Below, one piece after another: positions 1 through 6,568 of a stretch of 13,436 nt of DNA (positions within the stretch are counted from its first letter, which is position 1; each line of letters begins with the position of its first letter). The position numbers were made by a program, and so were the translations under genes. The stretch is from JAWLCG01 sp041687295 (GTDB lineage Bacteria > Planctomycetota > Phycisphaerae > SM23-33 > FEN-1343): positions 1 through 13,436 of the forward strand of contig JAWLCG010000104.1 in NCBI GenBank assembly GCA_041687295.1. The letters are read 5' to 3'. The notes below the pieces were generated by a model, which saw nothing but the letters and a program-made list of their open reading frames with translations, was not told where the DNA came from and made no database searches.

Positions 1-70
1 GTAGGGGGGCACGGCCCGCGTATCCGCTCCGCCCGGGCCCCGCGGGCGCTCGCCCCGGCCTACGCCTTCC

Positions 71-101
71 CCGAAGACCCCGGGCATGCCCGGGGCTATA
101 T
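71..101. repeat. 31-nt palindromic repeat, copy 1 (inverted partner at 2002-2032)
   Basis: The core CCCCGGGCATGCCCGGGG is a perfect 18-nt palindrome with asymmetric flanks (CCGAAGA on the left, CTATAT on the right). Its reverse complement matches 2002-2032 at 30 of 31 positions. The two copies point in opposite directions and bracket htrA. It looks like a REP/BIME-type or small non-autonomous element. It could also act as a hairpin or bidirectional terminator. Function is not known. Confidence 0.75.
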
Positions 102-164
102 GGCAGAGGGATCGGGGCGTTGTCGGCGGCCGGGCGGGGTTTTTGGAGGGTCGCGGTAAACTCT

Positions 165-193
165 TTGACGATCCAGACGTAGAATAGTAGAGG
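165..193 (+). promoter_or_regulatory. Weak candidate promoter for htrA
   Basis: A good -35-like TTGACG (165-170) is followed by an AT-rich stretch (TAGAATAGTAGAGG, 180-193). The best-spaced hexamer, TAGAGG at 188-193 (17-nt spacer), matches the -10 consensus poorly, and TAGAAT at 180-185 is too close. No CIRCE operator or clear heat-shock sigma motif is seen. This is the most promoter-like patch before htrA, but the assignment is tentative. Confidence 0.3.
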
Positions 194-278
194 CAAGGGG
201 TGTCTAGCCGGCGCGGTAAGTCCGGCAAATGCCTGAGGAAACGGTGGGGCGACTGTTGGAGAGGCGGAGAGAGGTACC

Positions 279-1817
279 ATGAAGCATTCGCGATCGATCT
301 GGACGATGGTGGCGGCCTTGGCCCTGTTTGCCGGCGGCGTGCTGATGGGTCCGCAACTGCTGGAGCCTTCGCAGGCGGCCGAGTCGGCGACACAGGCGCA
401 GGTGACGGCCGAGCGGCAGAGCCTGGCGGGGATGGACGCGGCCGAGCAGCTCAGCCGGCAGTTCCGCGCGGTGGCCAAGACGGTCACGCCGGCGGTGGTG
501 GAGATCCGCGTAGAGAAGCGGATGAGCCTGCCGCAGCGGCGGGGCCTGCCCGAGGGATTCGAGGACTTCTTCGAGGGCCTGCCTCCGGGCATGCGGCCGC
601 GAGGCCAGGAGCCCTTCGGCGGCCAGCCACGGGAGTTCCTGCAGGAGGGCCTGGGCAGCGGCGTGATCATCGACGCCGAGCAGGGCTACGTCCTGACGAA
701 CAACCACGTGGTGGCCGACGCGGACGGTGTGGCCGTCCGTCTGGCCGACGGGCGGGTGCTCGAGGCGGAGTGGGTCCGTCGCGACCCCCTGACGGACGTG
801 GCGGTGTTGAAGATCAAGACCGAGCGGCTGATCGCGGCCCCGCTGGGCAACTCGGACGGGGCCGAGGTCGGCGACTGGGTGCTGGCCATCGGCAGCCCGG
901 AGGGCCTGACGGCGACGGTGACGGCGGGGATCATCTCGGCCAAAGGTCGCAGCACGGCCGCCCCTGACCGCTACGAGAACTACATCCAGACCGACGCCGC
1001 CGTCAACCGTGGCAACAGCGGCGGGCCGCTGGTGAACATGGTGGGCGAGGTGATCGGCATCAACACCGCCATCATCAGCCGAACCGGCGCCAACGCGGGC
1101 CTGGGCCTGGCGATTCCGTCGAACATGGCCAAGTCGGTCCTCCGCCAGCTCATCGAGAGCGGGCGGGTGGTCCGCGGCTTTTTGGGCGTGAACATTCAGG
1201 ACGTCACGCCGGAGCTGGCCCGCAGCTTCGGGCTTGAAACGACGCACGGCTCGCTGGTGACGCGCGTGGTCGAGGGCTCGCCCGCAGACCAGGCTGGTCT
1301 GCAGACTGAGGATTTCGTGGTGGCGATCGACGGTGAGCCGATCGATAACACCAATGAGCTGCGAATCCGCGTGGCCGGCATGCGGCCGGGGACCGAGCAC
1401 CAGTTCACCGTCATCCGCGACGGCGAGGAGCTGACCGTGCCGGTGACCATCGGCGAGCGCCAGGAGCAGGTGGCCCAGGGCGCCACGCAGCCCGACCGCC
1501 AGGGCCAGGCCGTCGCCGATCGCTACGGCCTGACCGTACAGACGCTGACCGACGCGCTGGCCCAGCGGTTCGGCTACGACGAGGGCACCCGCGGCGTGCT
1601 GATTGCCGCCGTCGAGCCCGGCAGCGACGCCGCCGACAGCGGCCTGAGGCCCGGCATGCTGATCCGCCGGGTCAACCGTACCGAGGTCGACTCGGCCCAG
1701 GCCTTCCGACGCGCCCTCGACCAGGCCGGCGACCGGGGCGTTCGGCTGTACGTGGAAGTGCCTACCGGCGGCGGCATGTACGTGCTGATCACGCCGCGGG
1801 CGCCCCATCGCGAGTAG
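279..1817 (+). CDS. htrA: HtrA/Deg-family periplasmic serine endoprotease with two PDZ domains
   Basis: A 512-aa trypsin-fold protease/chaperone that degrades misfolded envelope proteins. The N-terminus (residues 1-33) is a signal peptide or signal anchor with a hydrophobic core at 9-24. The protease domain spans about 60-290 and has the full triad: His143 (LTNNHVVADADG), Asp173 (DPLTDVAVLK) and Ser247 (RGNSGGPLVN). PDZ1 spans about 299-392 (starts GFLGVNIQDVTPE) and PDZ2 about 416-507. A flexible loop rich in Phe, Gly and Pro (about 85-120) sits where the LA loop of DegP/DegQ lies. Length is typical of two-PDZ DegP/DegQ/MucD proteins, and DegP versus DegQ cannot be decided here. The ATG start has purine-rich GGAGAGAGG just upstream (266-274). 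It lies 5' of hsp20 and lon, a proteostasis neighbourhood, but the 377-bp spacer argues for separate transcription. Confidence 0.96.
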   Translation: MKHSRSIWTMVAALALFAGGVLMGPQLLEPSQAAESATQAQVTAERQSLAGMDAAEQLSRQFRAVAKTVTPAVVEIRVEKRMSLPQRRGLPEGFEDFFEGLPPGMRPRGQEPFGGQPREFLQEGLGSGVIIDAEQGYVLTNNHVVADADGVAVRLADGRVLEAEWVRRDPLTDVAVLKIKTERLIAAPLGNSDGAEVGDWVLAIGSPEGLTATVTAGIISAKGRSTAAPDRYENYIQTDAAVNRGNSGGPLVNMVGEVIGINTAIISRTGANAGLGLAIPSNMAKSVLRQLIESGRVVRGFLGVNIQDVTPELARSFGLETTHGSLVTRVVEGSPADQAGLQTEDFVVAIDGEPIDNTNELRIRVAGMRPGTEHQFTVIRDGEELTVPVTIGERQEQVAQGATQPDRQGQAVADRYGLTVQTLTDALAQRFGYDEGTRGVLIAAVEPGSDAADSGLRPGMLIRRVNRTEVDSAQAFRRALDQAGDRGVRLYVEVPTGGGMYVLITPRAPHRE

Positions 1818-1865
1818 GCCAGGTCGAGCGCCAGCGAGGCCCGGCAAAGATGGAAGGCCCAAGAT

Positions 1866-1974
1866 GGGCCACAGAGGCGCAGAGGGCACAGAGAGAAGAA
1901 GCACAGAGGCGATCAGAGTTACAGAGAGCATTCGGGTGCCGTGGCTACGGCGTCTGTAGCCACGTCTTTGGGCG
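1866..1974 (+). repeat. CAGAG-rich dispersed repeat with hairpin, copy A
   Basis: A purine-rich stretch of degenerate CAGAG units (1866-1930) is followed by TTCGGGTGCC and a hairpin of GTGGCTAC (1941-1948) with GTAGCCAC (1956-1963), then TCTTTGGGCG. The whole module recurs diverged at 8946-9040. Its 5' end (GGGCCACAGAGGCGCAGAGG) recurs exactly at 8558-8577. The hairpin arms keep most of their pairing in the second copy, which suggests structure matters. It is probably a dispersed intergenic repeat. The function is unknown. Confidence 0.75.
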
Positions 1975-2001
1975 AGGGCGTCCCCGCTGGCGTGTATCTG
2001 T

Positions 2002-2032
2002 ATATAGCCCCGGGCTTGCCCGGGGTCTTCGG
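2002..2032. repeat. 31-nt palindromic repeat, copy 2 (inverted relative to 71-101)
   Basis: Reads ATATAGCCCCGGGCTTGCCC then GGGGTCTTCGG. It is the reverse complement of 71-101 with a single mismatch at the centre of the palindrome. It lies 185 bp downstream of the htrA stop and 162 bp upstream of hsp20. Confidence 0.75.
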
Positions 2033-2194
2033 GACGTGCGAGGTGCCGAGGCACTGTGGGGTCGACGGGCACGGCCCGGACGAGATCCACACGGATTGCA
2101 TCCGTGGGCTTGGAGAAGGACCGCGAGCGGAGGTTGGACCCCCGCGTGGACACCCGTGGGTGTGGAAAGGGGCGCTGCGGCGCCGTGAGCAATC

Positions 2195-2623
2195 ATGGAC
2201 GGCAGGGGCATGAGACAGCAGATGCAGGCCCAGGAGGACCAGTTCTCCTCGCTGGCCAAGCAGATGGGCAAGTGGATGGACCACGTGATGGGCGGGGCGT
2301 ACAAGCACTTCGCCTCCCATGACGTATGGAAGCCCGCCATCAACCTCTACGAGGACGGCTTGGACTTCCACGTGGTGGCCGACCTGGCCGGCGTGGAGCC
2401 CGAGAGCGTCAGCCTGACGGTCGAGGCTGGGCGGGTCCTCCTGGCCGGCGAACGGATGCCGCCCTGCCCGGACCACAACGAGTCGATACGCACGCACCTG
2501 ATGGAGATCGACCACGGTCCGTTCCAGCGGGCCATCGAGCTGCCGCAGGAGGCCGACCCCGAAGCCATCACCGCCCGCTACCGCAACGGGCTGCTCTGGA
2601 TAAAGATCCCCAAAAAGCAATGA
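2195..2623 (+). CDS. hsp20: Hsp20 / alpha-crystallin family small heat-shock protein
   Basis: A 142-aa ATP-independent holdase that binds unfolding proteins in the cytoplasm. After a polar, Gln/Met-rich N-terminal arm (1-45), the alpha-crystallin domain runs from about 46 to 140. Visible landmarks are the strand KPAINLYEDGLDFHVVADLA, the central VSLTVEAGRVLLAGER, and the closing ITARYRNGLLWIKIPKK, which matches the family A-x-x-x-N-G-x-L-x-I-x-x-P-K signature. The protein stops two residues after that lysine, so the usual C-terminal extension with an I-x-I/V motif is missing. An in-frame ATG at 2210 is an alternative start; neither ATG has a strong Shine-Dalgarno sequence. The stop overlaps the lon start (ATGA, 2620-2623), implying one mRNA and translational coupling between a holdase and a protease. 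Confidence 0.93.
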   Translation: MDGRGMRQQMQAQEDQFSSLAKQMGKWMDHVMGGAYKHFASHDVWKPAINLYEDGLDFHVVADLAGVEPESVSLTVEAGRVLLAGERMPPCPDHNESIRTHLMEIDHGPFQRAIELPQEADPEAITARYRNGLLWIKIPKKQ

Positions 2624-5274
2624 CTGAACCCGACAAACTCAAGAGCAAGATCGACATCCCCCGCGAGGACGCCCCGGGCAGCGACCGCATCCGCGTGCCG
2701 TCGGCCTTCGGCGCCAGCGAGGGGCGCATGGTCCGCGTGCCCGAAGTGGCGGCCGTCATGCCCACCCGCGACACGGTGATCTTCCCCGGCACCATCATGC
2801 CCCTGGCCGTGGGCCGAGAGAAGAGCCGCTCGCTGCTCAACGACCTGCTGCCCGACCAGAAGGTCCTGGTGCTCGTCGCCCAGCGCGACGCCAAGGTCGA
2901 GAACCCCACGCCCGACGACCTCTACACCGTGGGCACGGCCGTGCTGGTGCTCAAGCTGCTGCGCCAGGAGGACGGCACGCAGAGCGCGGTGGTTCACGGC
3001 CTGATGCGCGTGCGGGTGGGGCCCTTCGTCCAGACCGAGCCCTACTTCAAGGCCGAGGTCACGCCGCTGCCCGACAAGGCCACTGAGGGCACGCGCCTCG
3101 ACGCGCTGGTCATGAGCGCCCGCCAGACGGCGGGGCGGATCATCGAACTGAGCCCCAACGTCCCCGAGGAGGCCCGCAACCTGCTGGGGCAGATCGACCA
3201 GCCCGGCGCCCTGGCCGACTTCCTGGCCAGCAACGTCGTCACCGAGCCCGCCCAGCGGCAGGAGCTGCTGGAGGAGACCGACGTCACCCGCCGGCTGCTG
3301 CGCGTGGCTGAGATGATGAGCCAGCAGCTCGACGTGCTGGAGCTCTCGGACAAGATCCAGGAGCAGGTCCGCTCGCGGATCGACAAGACCCAGCGCGAGT
3401 ACTTCCTGCAGGAGCAGCTCAAGGCCATTCAGAAGGAGCTGGGCCAGGGCGACGAGCGGACGGCCGAGGTCGACCAGCTCCGCGAGCGCGTCGACGCCAG
3501 CGCCATGCCGCCCCGCGTCCGCGCCGAGGTCGACCGCGAGCTGACCCGCATGGCCCGGCTGCCCCAGGCCTCGCCGGAGTACTCCGTCCTGCGGACCTAC
3601 ATGGACGTCATGCTCGAGATGCCCTGGGGCATTCAGACCGAGGACCACCTGGACATCCGCAAGGCCCAGCAGATCCTCGACGCCGACCACCACGACCTCG
3701 AGAAGGTCAAGCGGCGGATCATCGAGTACCTCTCGGTCCGCAAGCTTCGGCCCCAGAGCCGCGGGGCGCTGCTGTGTTTCATGGGCCCGCCCGGCGTGGG
3801 CAAGACGTCGCTGGGCCAGTCCATCGCCCGCGCCCTGGGGCGCAAGTTCATCCGCATGAGCCTCGGCGGCGTCCGCGACGAGGCCGAGCTCCGCGGGCAC
3901 CGGCGGACCTACATCGGCGCGCTGCCCGGACGGATCGTCCAGGAGCTCCGCCGCGCTGGCTCGATGAACCCGGTGTTCATGCTCGACGAGGTCGACAAGA
4001 TGGGCGCCGACTTTCGCGGCGATCCGACCAGCGCGCTGCTGGAGATCCTCGACCCGGCCCAGAACGACACCTTCCGCGACCACTACCTCGGCGTCGAGCT
4101 GGACCTCTCGCGGGTGATGTTCATCGCCACGGGCAACTACCTCGGAGCGATCCCGCCGGCGCTGCGCGACCGGATGGAGATCATCGAGCTGCCCGGCTAC
4201 GCGCCGCACGACAAGCTCGACATCGCCGAGAAGTACCTCGTGCCGCGACAGCTCCGCGAGAACGGCCTGGAGGATTCGGGGCTGAGCTTCACCCGCGAGG
4301 CCCTCGAGACGATCATCCAGTCGCACACCCGCGAGGCCGGCGTCCGCGACCTGGAGCGCCAGATCGGGGCCGTCTGCCGCGGCGTCGCCGCCAAGGTCGC
4401 CCGCAGCGGCAAGCGCAAGCGGGTCATCCGTCCCAAGGCCCTGGCCGAGTACCTCGGGCCGCCGGTCTTCCAGCGCGAGGTCGCCCTGCGGACCAGCCAG
4501 CCCGGCGTGGCGACGGGCCTGGCGTACACGCCCTACGGCGGCGACATCATCTTCATCGAGGCCACGCTCTTCCCCGGCCACGGGCGCCTGGAGCTGACCG
4601 GGCAGATCGGACACGTGATGCGCGAGAGCGCCCAGGCCGCCTTCAGCCTGCTCCGCAGCCGGGCGGACGACTACGGTATCGACATCGACATGATCCGCAA
4701 GCACGACGTGCACATCCACGTACCCGCCGGCGCGATCCCCAAAGACGGGCCCTCGGCCGGCGTGGGGATGATCGCGGCCCTGGTGAGCCTGTTCACCAAC
4801 CACTCGCTGCGCCACGACGTGGCCATGACCGGCGAGATCACCCTGCGCGGGCTGGTCCTGCCGGTGGGCGGCATCAAGCAGAAGACGCTGGCGGCCCGGA
4901 TGGCGGGCATCCAGACGGTGATCCTGCCCCGGCGGAACGAGAAGGACCTCGGCGATCTGCCCCCGGACGTCCGCGAGGGGCTGCAGTTCGCCTTCGCCGA
5001 CACGGTCGACGAGGTGCTCGACGTGGCCATCGAGGACATGGCCCGCGTCCGCGTCCGGGCCGAGGCCCGCGCCAAGGCCCGCGTCGAGGCCCGCCAGAAG
5101 GCCCTGGCCGAGCTGCGGGCCCAGAAACCGGCCCCCGCCGAGCCGCCCGCCGAAGACCAGGCCCCGCCGAACCCCGATGCCCCCGAGCCCCCGGCCCCGC
5201 GGCCCAAGCCGGCCCGCAAGACGCCCAAGCGTCCCAAGGCCGCCCGCAAGCCCCCGCCCCGGCCACGGAAGTAG
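2620..5274 (+). CDS. lon: ATP-dependent protease Lon (LonA type) with basic C-terminal tail
   Basis: An 884-aa cytoplasmic AAA+ serine protease that degrades damaged and selected regulatory proteins. The substrate-binding N-domain (about 40-240) and coiled-coil segment (about 240-310) precede the AAA+ module with Walker A GPPGVGKT (389-396), Walker B FMLDEVDK (Asp456-Glu457) and sensor-1 Asn506 (ATGNYLG). The protease domain (about 615-805) has the Ser-Lys dyad Ser712 (PKDGPSAGVGM) and Lys755 (GGIKQKTLAA), 43 residues apart as in E. coli Lon. The start is the ATG in the ATGA overlap with hsp20; the open frame extends upstream to 2326 but there only shadows hsp20. The protein is about 80-100 aa longer than usual because of a tail (about 808-884) of Ala/Arg/Glu repeats, then Pro/Ala, then Lys/Arg/Pro, resembling histone-H1-like basic tails. 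The tail may aid nucleic-acid binding, which is inferred. Confidence 0.97.
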   Translation: MTEPDKLKSKIDIPREDAPGSDRIRVPSAFGASEGRMVRVPEVAAVMPTRDTVIFPGTIMPLAVGREKSRSLLNDLLPDQKVLVLVAQRDAKVENPTPDDLYTVGTAVLVLKLLRQEDGTQSAVVHGLMRVRVGPFVQTEPYFKAEVTPLPDKATEGTRLDALVMSARQTAGRIIELSPNVPEEARNLLGQIDQPGALADFLASNVVTEPAQRQELLEETDVTRRLLRVAEMMSQQLDVLELSDKIQEQVRSRIDKTQREYFLQEQLKAIQKELGQGDERTAEVDQLRERVDASAMPPRVRAEVDRELTRMARLPQASPEYSVLRTYMDVMLEMPWGIQTEDHLDIRKAQQILDADHHDLEKVKRRIIEYLSVRKLRPQSRGALLCFMGPPGVGKTSLGQSIARALGRKFIRMSLGGVRDEAELRGHRRTYIGALPGRIVQELRRAGSMNPVFMLDEVDKMGADFRGDPTSALLEILDPAQNDTFRDHYLGVELDLSRVMFIATGNYLGAIPPALRDRMEIIELPGYAPHDKLDIAEKYLVPRQLRENGLEDSGLSFTREALETIIQSHTREAGVRDLERQIGAVCRGVAAKVARSGKRKRVIRPKALAEYLGPPVFQREVALRTSQPGVATGLAYTPYGGDIIFIEATLFPGHGRLELTGQIGHVMRESAQAAFSLLRSRADDYGIDIDMIRKHDVHIHVPAGAIPKDGPSAGVGMIAALVSLFTNHSLRHDVAMTGEITLRGLVLPVGGIKQKTLAARMAGIQTVILPRRNEKDLGDLPPDVREGLQFAFADTVDEVLDVAIEDMARVRVRAEARAKARVEARQKALAELRAQKPAPAEPPAEDQAPPNPDAPEPPAPRPKPARKTPKRPKAARKPPPRPRK

Positions 5275-5296
5275 ACGCCGGCCCCGCAGTTGGCCG

Positions 5297-5325
5297 TTGC
5301 TTCGCCCCCGGGCGGCGGCTATACT
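5297..5325 (+). promoter_or_regulatory. Sigma70-type promoter for the zinc-ribbon protein gene
   Basis: TTGCTT (5297-5302), a 17-nt spacer and TATACT (5320-5325) form a well-spaced promoter 22 bp after the lon stop. Transcription would start near 5332, leaving a leader of about 125 nt. The -10 region CTATACTGGGGCC closely resembles CTATAGTGGGGCC of the next promoter at 6026-6055. Confidence 0.7.
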
Positions 5326-5369
5326 GGGGCCTGTATCAGGATCGATTGTCATATCGCCTGACGTGTTCA

Positions 5370-5424
5370 CCGTAAGTACGGATCTGCACGGTTTCCAGCC
5401 GTCGGCGAACCCCGGGCCGGCTGG
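5370..5424 (+). promoter_or_regulatory. Inverted repeats in the leader of the zinc-ribbon gene
   Basis: Two elements fall inside the inferred leader: CCGTA-AG-TACGG (5370-5381), a short palindrome that could be an operator or small hairpin, and CCAGCCG (5395-5401) pairing with CGGCTGG (5418-5424) across a 16-nt loop. The latter ends 18 nt before the ribosome-binding site. I do not recognise a known riboswitch class. Confidence 0.35.
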
Positions 5425-5456
5425 CTTTGCTGAACCAGGCATAAGGAGCTAATGCG

Positions 5457-5939
5457 ATGCGGTTCAACCCCTGGACCTCTGAAGGCAAGCGGTTTGCGAT
5501 CGGCGGCAGCGGCGACGGCAAGGACAAGATGCTCATCATCGGCCTGGTGGCCATCATCGTGGTCGCCGTGGCCATTGCCGGCTGGAGCCTGCTGAGCGGC
5601 GACGACGAGGATGCCGGCTTCAAGCGCGACGAGCTGGGCTTCCACTGCGCCGCCTGCGAAAACGAGTGGGTCCTGACGACCAAGGAATTCGAGAACTTCC
5701 AGGCCAGCATTGCCCCGGAAGACTGGGGCAACCACGTGGGCCCGATGGGCACGATCATCCCCGAGTGCCCCAGCTGCGGCCACTCGCAGAGCGCCCAGCC
5801 AATGACCTGGTGCCCGGCCTGTGAGAAGTGGTTCTACTCCCAGCCCGACTACATGGACCCGCTGGGCGGCGGGGCGGCTGAGTGCACCCACTGCGGCACC
5901 AACATCATGCAGTGGCGGCGCGACAACGCCAAGAAGTAG
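5457..5939 (+). CDS. Membrane-anchored protein with four CxxC zinc knuckles, unknown function
   Basis: A 160-aa protein I cannot name. A short cytoplasmic N-terminus (1-24) is followed by one transmembrane helix (about 25-44) and then an acidic linker (GDDEDAG). The soluble domain has four CxxC pairs: Cys64/67 (CAAC), Cys104/107 (CPSC), Cys119/122 (CPAC) and Cys143/146 (CTHC). Eight cysteines suit two zinc ribbons, and TWCPACEKWF reads like a rubredoxin/zinc-ribbon knuckle. The few positive charges before the helix leave topology open. The start is the ATG at 5457, 8 nt after a clear AAGGAG (5443-5448); the ATG at 5452 is out of frame. It is apparently a monocistronic unit, with promoter at 5297-5325 and hairpin terminator at 5965-5997. 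Zinc binding is inferred from the cysteines only. Confidence 0.85.
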   Translation: MRFNPWTSEGKRFAIGGSGDGKDKMLIIGLVAIIVVAVAIAGWSLLSGDDEDAGFKRDELGFHCAACENEWVLTTKEFENFQASIAPEDWGNHVGPMGTIIPECPSCGHSQSAQPMTWCPACEKWFYSQPDYMDPLGGGAAECTHCGTNIMQWRRDNAKK

Positions 5940-5964
5940 CCCGCCCGCAGGGCTCGCAATCTCC

Positions 5965-5997
5965 AGGCCCCGCTCCGGTTCGCCCGGCGCGGGGCCT
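5965..5997 (+). terminator. Strong hairpin terminator after the zinc-ribbon gene
   Basis: AGGCCCCGC (5965-5973) pairs perfectly with GCGGGGCCT (5989-5997). Inside, CCGG (5975-5978) pairs with CCGG (5984-5987) around TTCGC, so the stem is effectively 13 bp with one 1x1 mismatch. The following GTCGTTTGCG has only a short T-run, so it is a rho-independent-like terminator with a weak tail. Confidence 0.7.
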
Positions 5998-6025
5998 GTC
6001 GTTTGCGCCGATCGGTCGCCGCCCC

Positions 6026-6055
6026 TTGCGGAACCGGCCGGGGGGCGCCTATAGT
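6026..6055 (+). promoter_or_regulatory. Sigma70-type promoter for the membrane protein-dinG unit
   Basis: TTGCGG (6026-6031), an 18-nt spacer and TATAGT (6050-6055) lie about 67 bp before the start at 6122. The 13-nt stretch CTATAGTGGGGCC (6049-6061) differs by one base from CTATACTGGGGCC (5319-5331) in the previous promoter, so both genes may use the same form of RNA polymerase. Confidence 0.65.
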
Positions 6056-6121
6056 GGGGCCCCCCGCCTGGCCGCGGCGTGCGTGACCCGGGCCGGCGGG
6101 CCTTGCAGGACGAGGCCAGCG

Positions 6122-6568
6122 ATGGACCGGCGAACGCGAATCTGCCTGTGGATCATCGTGCTGGGGCTGGGCAACTTCCTGCTCTACACGATCCTCTACC
6201 TGTTCATCGGCGGCGACGCCATCAACGGGTGGGTCCGCGCCGAGCCGCCCGGGCCCGACGGCGTCGCCCCGCTGCACTACTACCTCGGCCAGGGCGGGCA
6301 CTTCATCGAAGTTGGCCGGGCCGTCTGGATCTACTCCGCCCTGCACTCGATCAGCGTCTGGCTGACCGTCGGGGCGGTGCTGCTGGCCATGCTCACGCTG
6401 GCCAAGGACCGCATTATCACCGCCCTTCGGCCCAGCCTGCTGCGGGGGCGGACGGTCATTACCATCCTGGCCACCGTCATCACGCTGATCGTCGGCGTCT
6501 TCACGGTCTGGTTCACCCTGCACATGATCCGCCACCTGTACTTCCCGCCGGTGGAGGCCCTGCCGTGA
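6122..6568 (+). CDS. Small three-helix membrane protein, unknown function
   Basis: A 148-aa protein I do not recognise. Predicted transmembrane helices lie at about 8-30, 70-93 and 111-134. The segment between helices 1 and 2 (about 31-69) is polar, with Pro, Gly and His residues (GPDGVAPLHYYLGQGGHFIE), and a short basic loop (KDRIITALRPSLLRGR) joins helices 2 and 3. The start ATG is chosen because GAGG (6112-6115) lies 6 nt upstream and the N-terminus MDRRTR precedes the first helix. The frame stays open upstream to 5882, but that part covers the preceding gene, terminator and promoter. The stop codon overlaps the dinG GTG start (GTGA, 6565-6568), so the two are almost certainly co-transcribed and coupled. 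A functional link to the helicase is unproven. Confidence 0.82.
   Translation: MDRRTRICLWIIVLGLGNFLLYTILYLFIGGDAINGWVRAEPPGPDGVAPLHYYLGQGGHFIEVGRAVWIYSALHSISVWLTVGAVLLAMLTLAKDRIITALRPSLLRGRTVITILATVITLIVGVFTVWFTLHMIRHLYFPPVEALP

Larger units (their letters stand above)
1..278. other. Gene-free leader upstream of htrA
   Basis: No convincing coding region is visible in this stretch. It holds a GC hairpin at 30-48 (CGCCCG pairing with CGGGCG, 7-nt loop), the palindromic repeat listed at 71-101, a T-run (TTTTT at 140-144), and an AT-richer patch at about 155-193 that probably carries the htrA promoter. Any upstream gene lies outside the window. Confidence 0.6.
1818..2194. other. Spacer between htrA and hsp20, repeat-bearing
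   Basis: This 377-bp stretch has no credible gene. In order it holds a CAGAG-rich repeat with hairpin (1866-1974), the second 31-nt palindrome (2002-2032), and several hairpins close to hsp20: CACGGAT/ATCCGTG (2090-2106, 3-nt loop), ACACC/GGTGT near 2150-2165, and GGCGC/GCGCC (2171-2184). I see no strong sigma70 promoter, although TATATA at 2001-2006 is a weak -10 candidate. The small ORFs crossing it follow the repeats and are not supported. Confidence 0.6.

Noticed and set aside
204..2192. Long minus-strand ORF opposite htrA
   Set aside because: It is antisense to a gene with an intact catalytic triad and PDZ domains. The product is low-complexity, rich in Gly, Arg, His and Ala, as expected from GC-rich shadow frames.
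2326..2619. Upstream extension of the Lon reading frame
   Set aside because: This part translates as an out-of-frame shadow of hsp20. The ATG at 2620 in the ATGA overlap is the natural start and matches the usual Lon N-terminus.
2578..5442. 954-codon minus-strand ORF opposite lon
   Set aside because: It is a shadow of lon caused by third-position G/C bias. There are no recognisable domains, and the composition is dominated by Gly, Ala, Leu, Asp and His.
5332..5456. Riboswitch in the leader of the zinc-ribbon gene
   Set aside because: The leader has short inverted repeats but no motif of a riboswitch class I recognise, so it is kept only as possible regulatory hairpins.
5882..6121. N-terminal extension of the three-helix membrane protein
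   Set aside because: It would run through the end of the zinc-ribbon gene, its terminator and a promoter. The ATG at 6122 has a proper ribosome-binding site.
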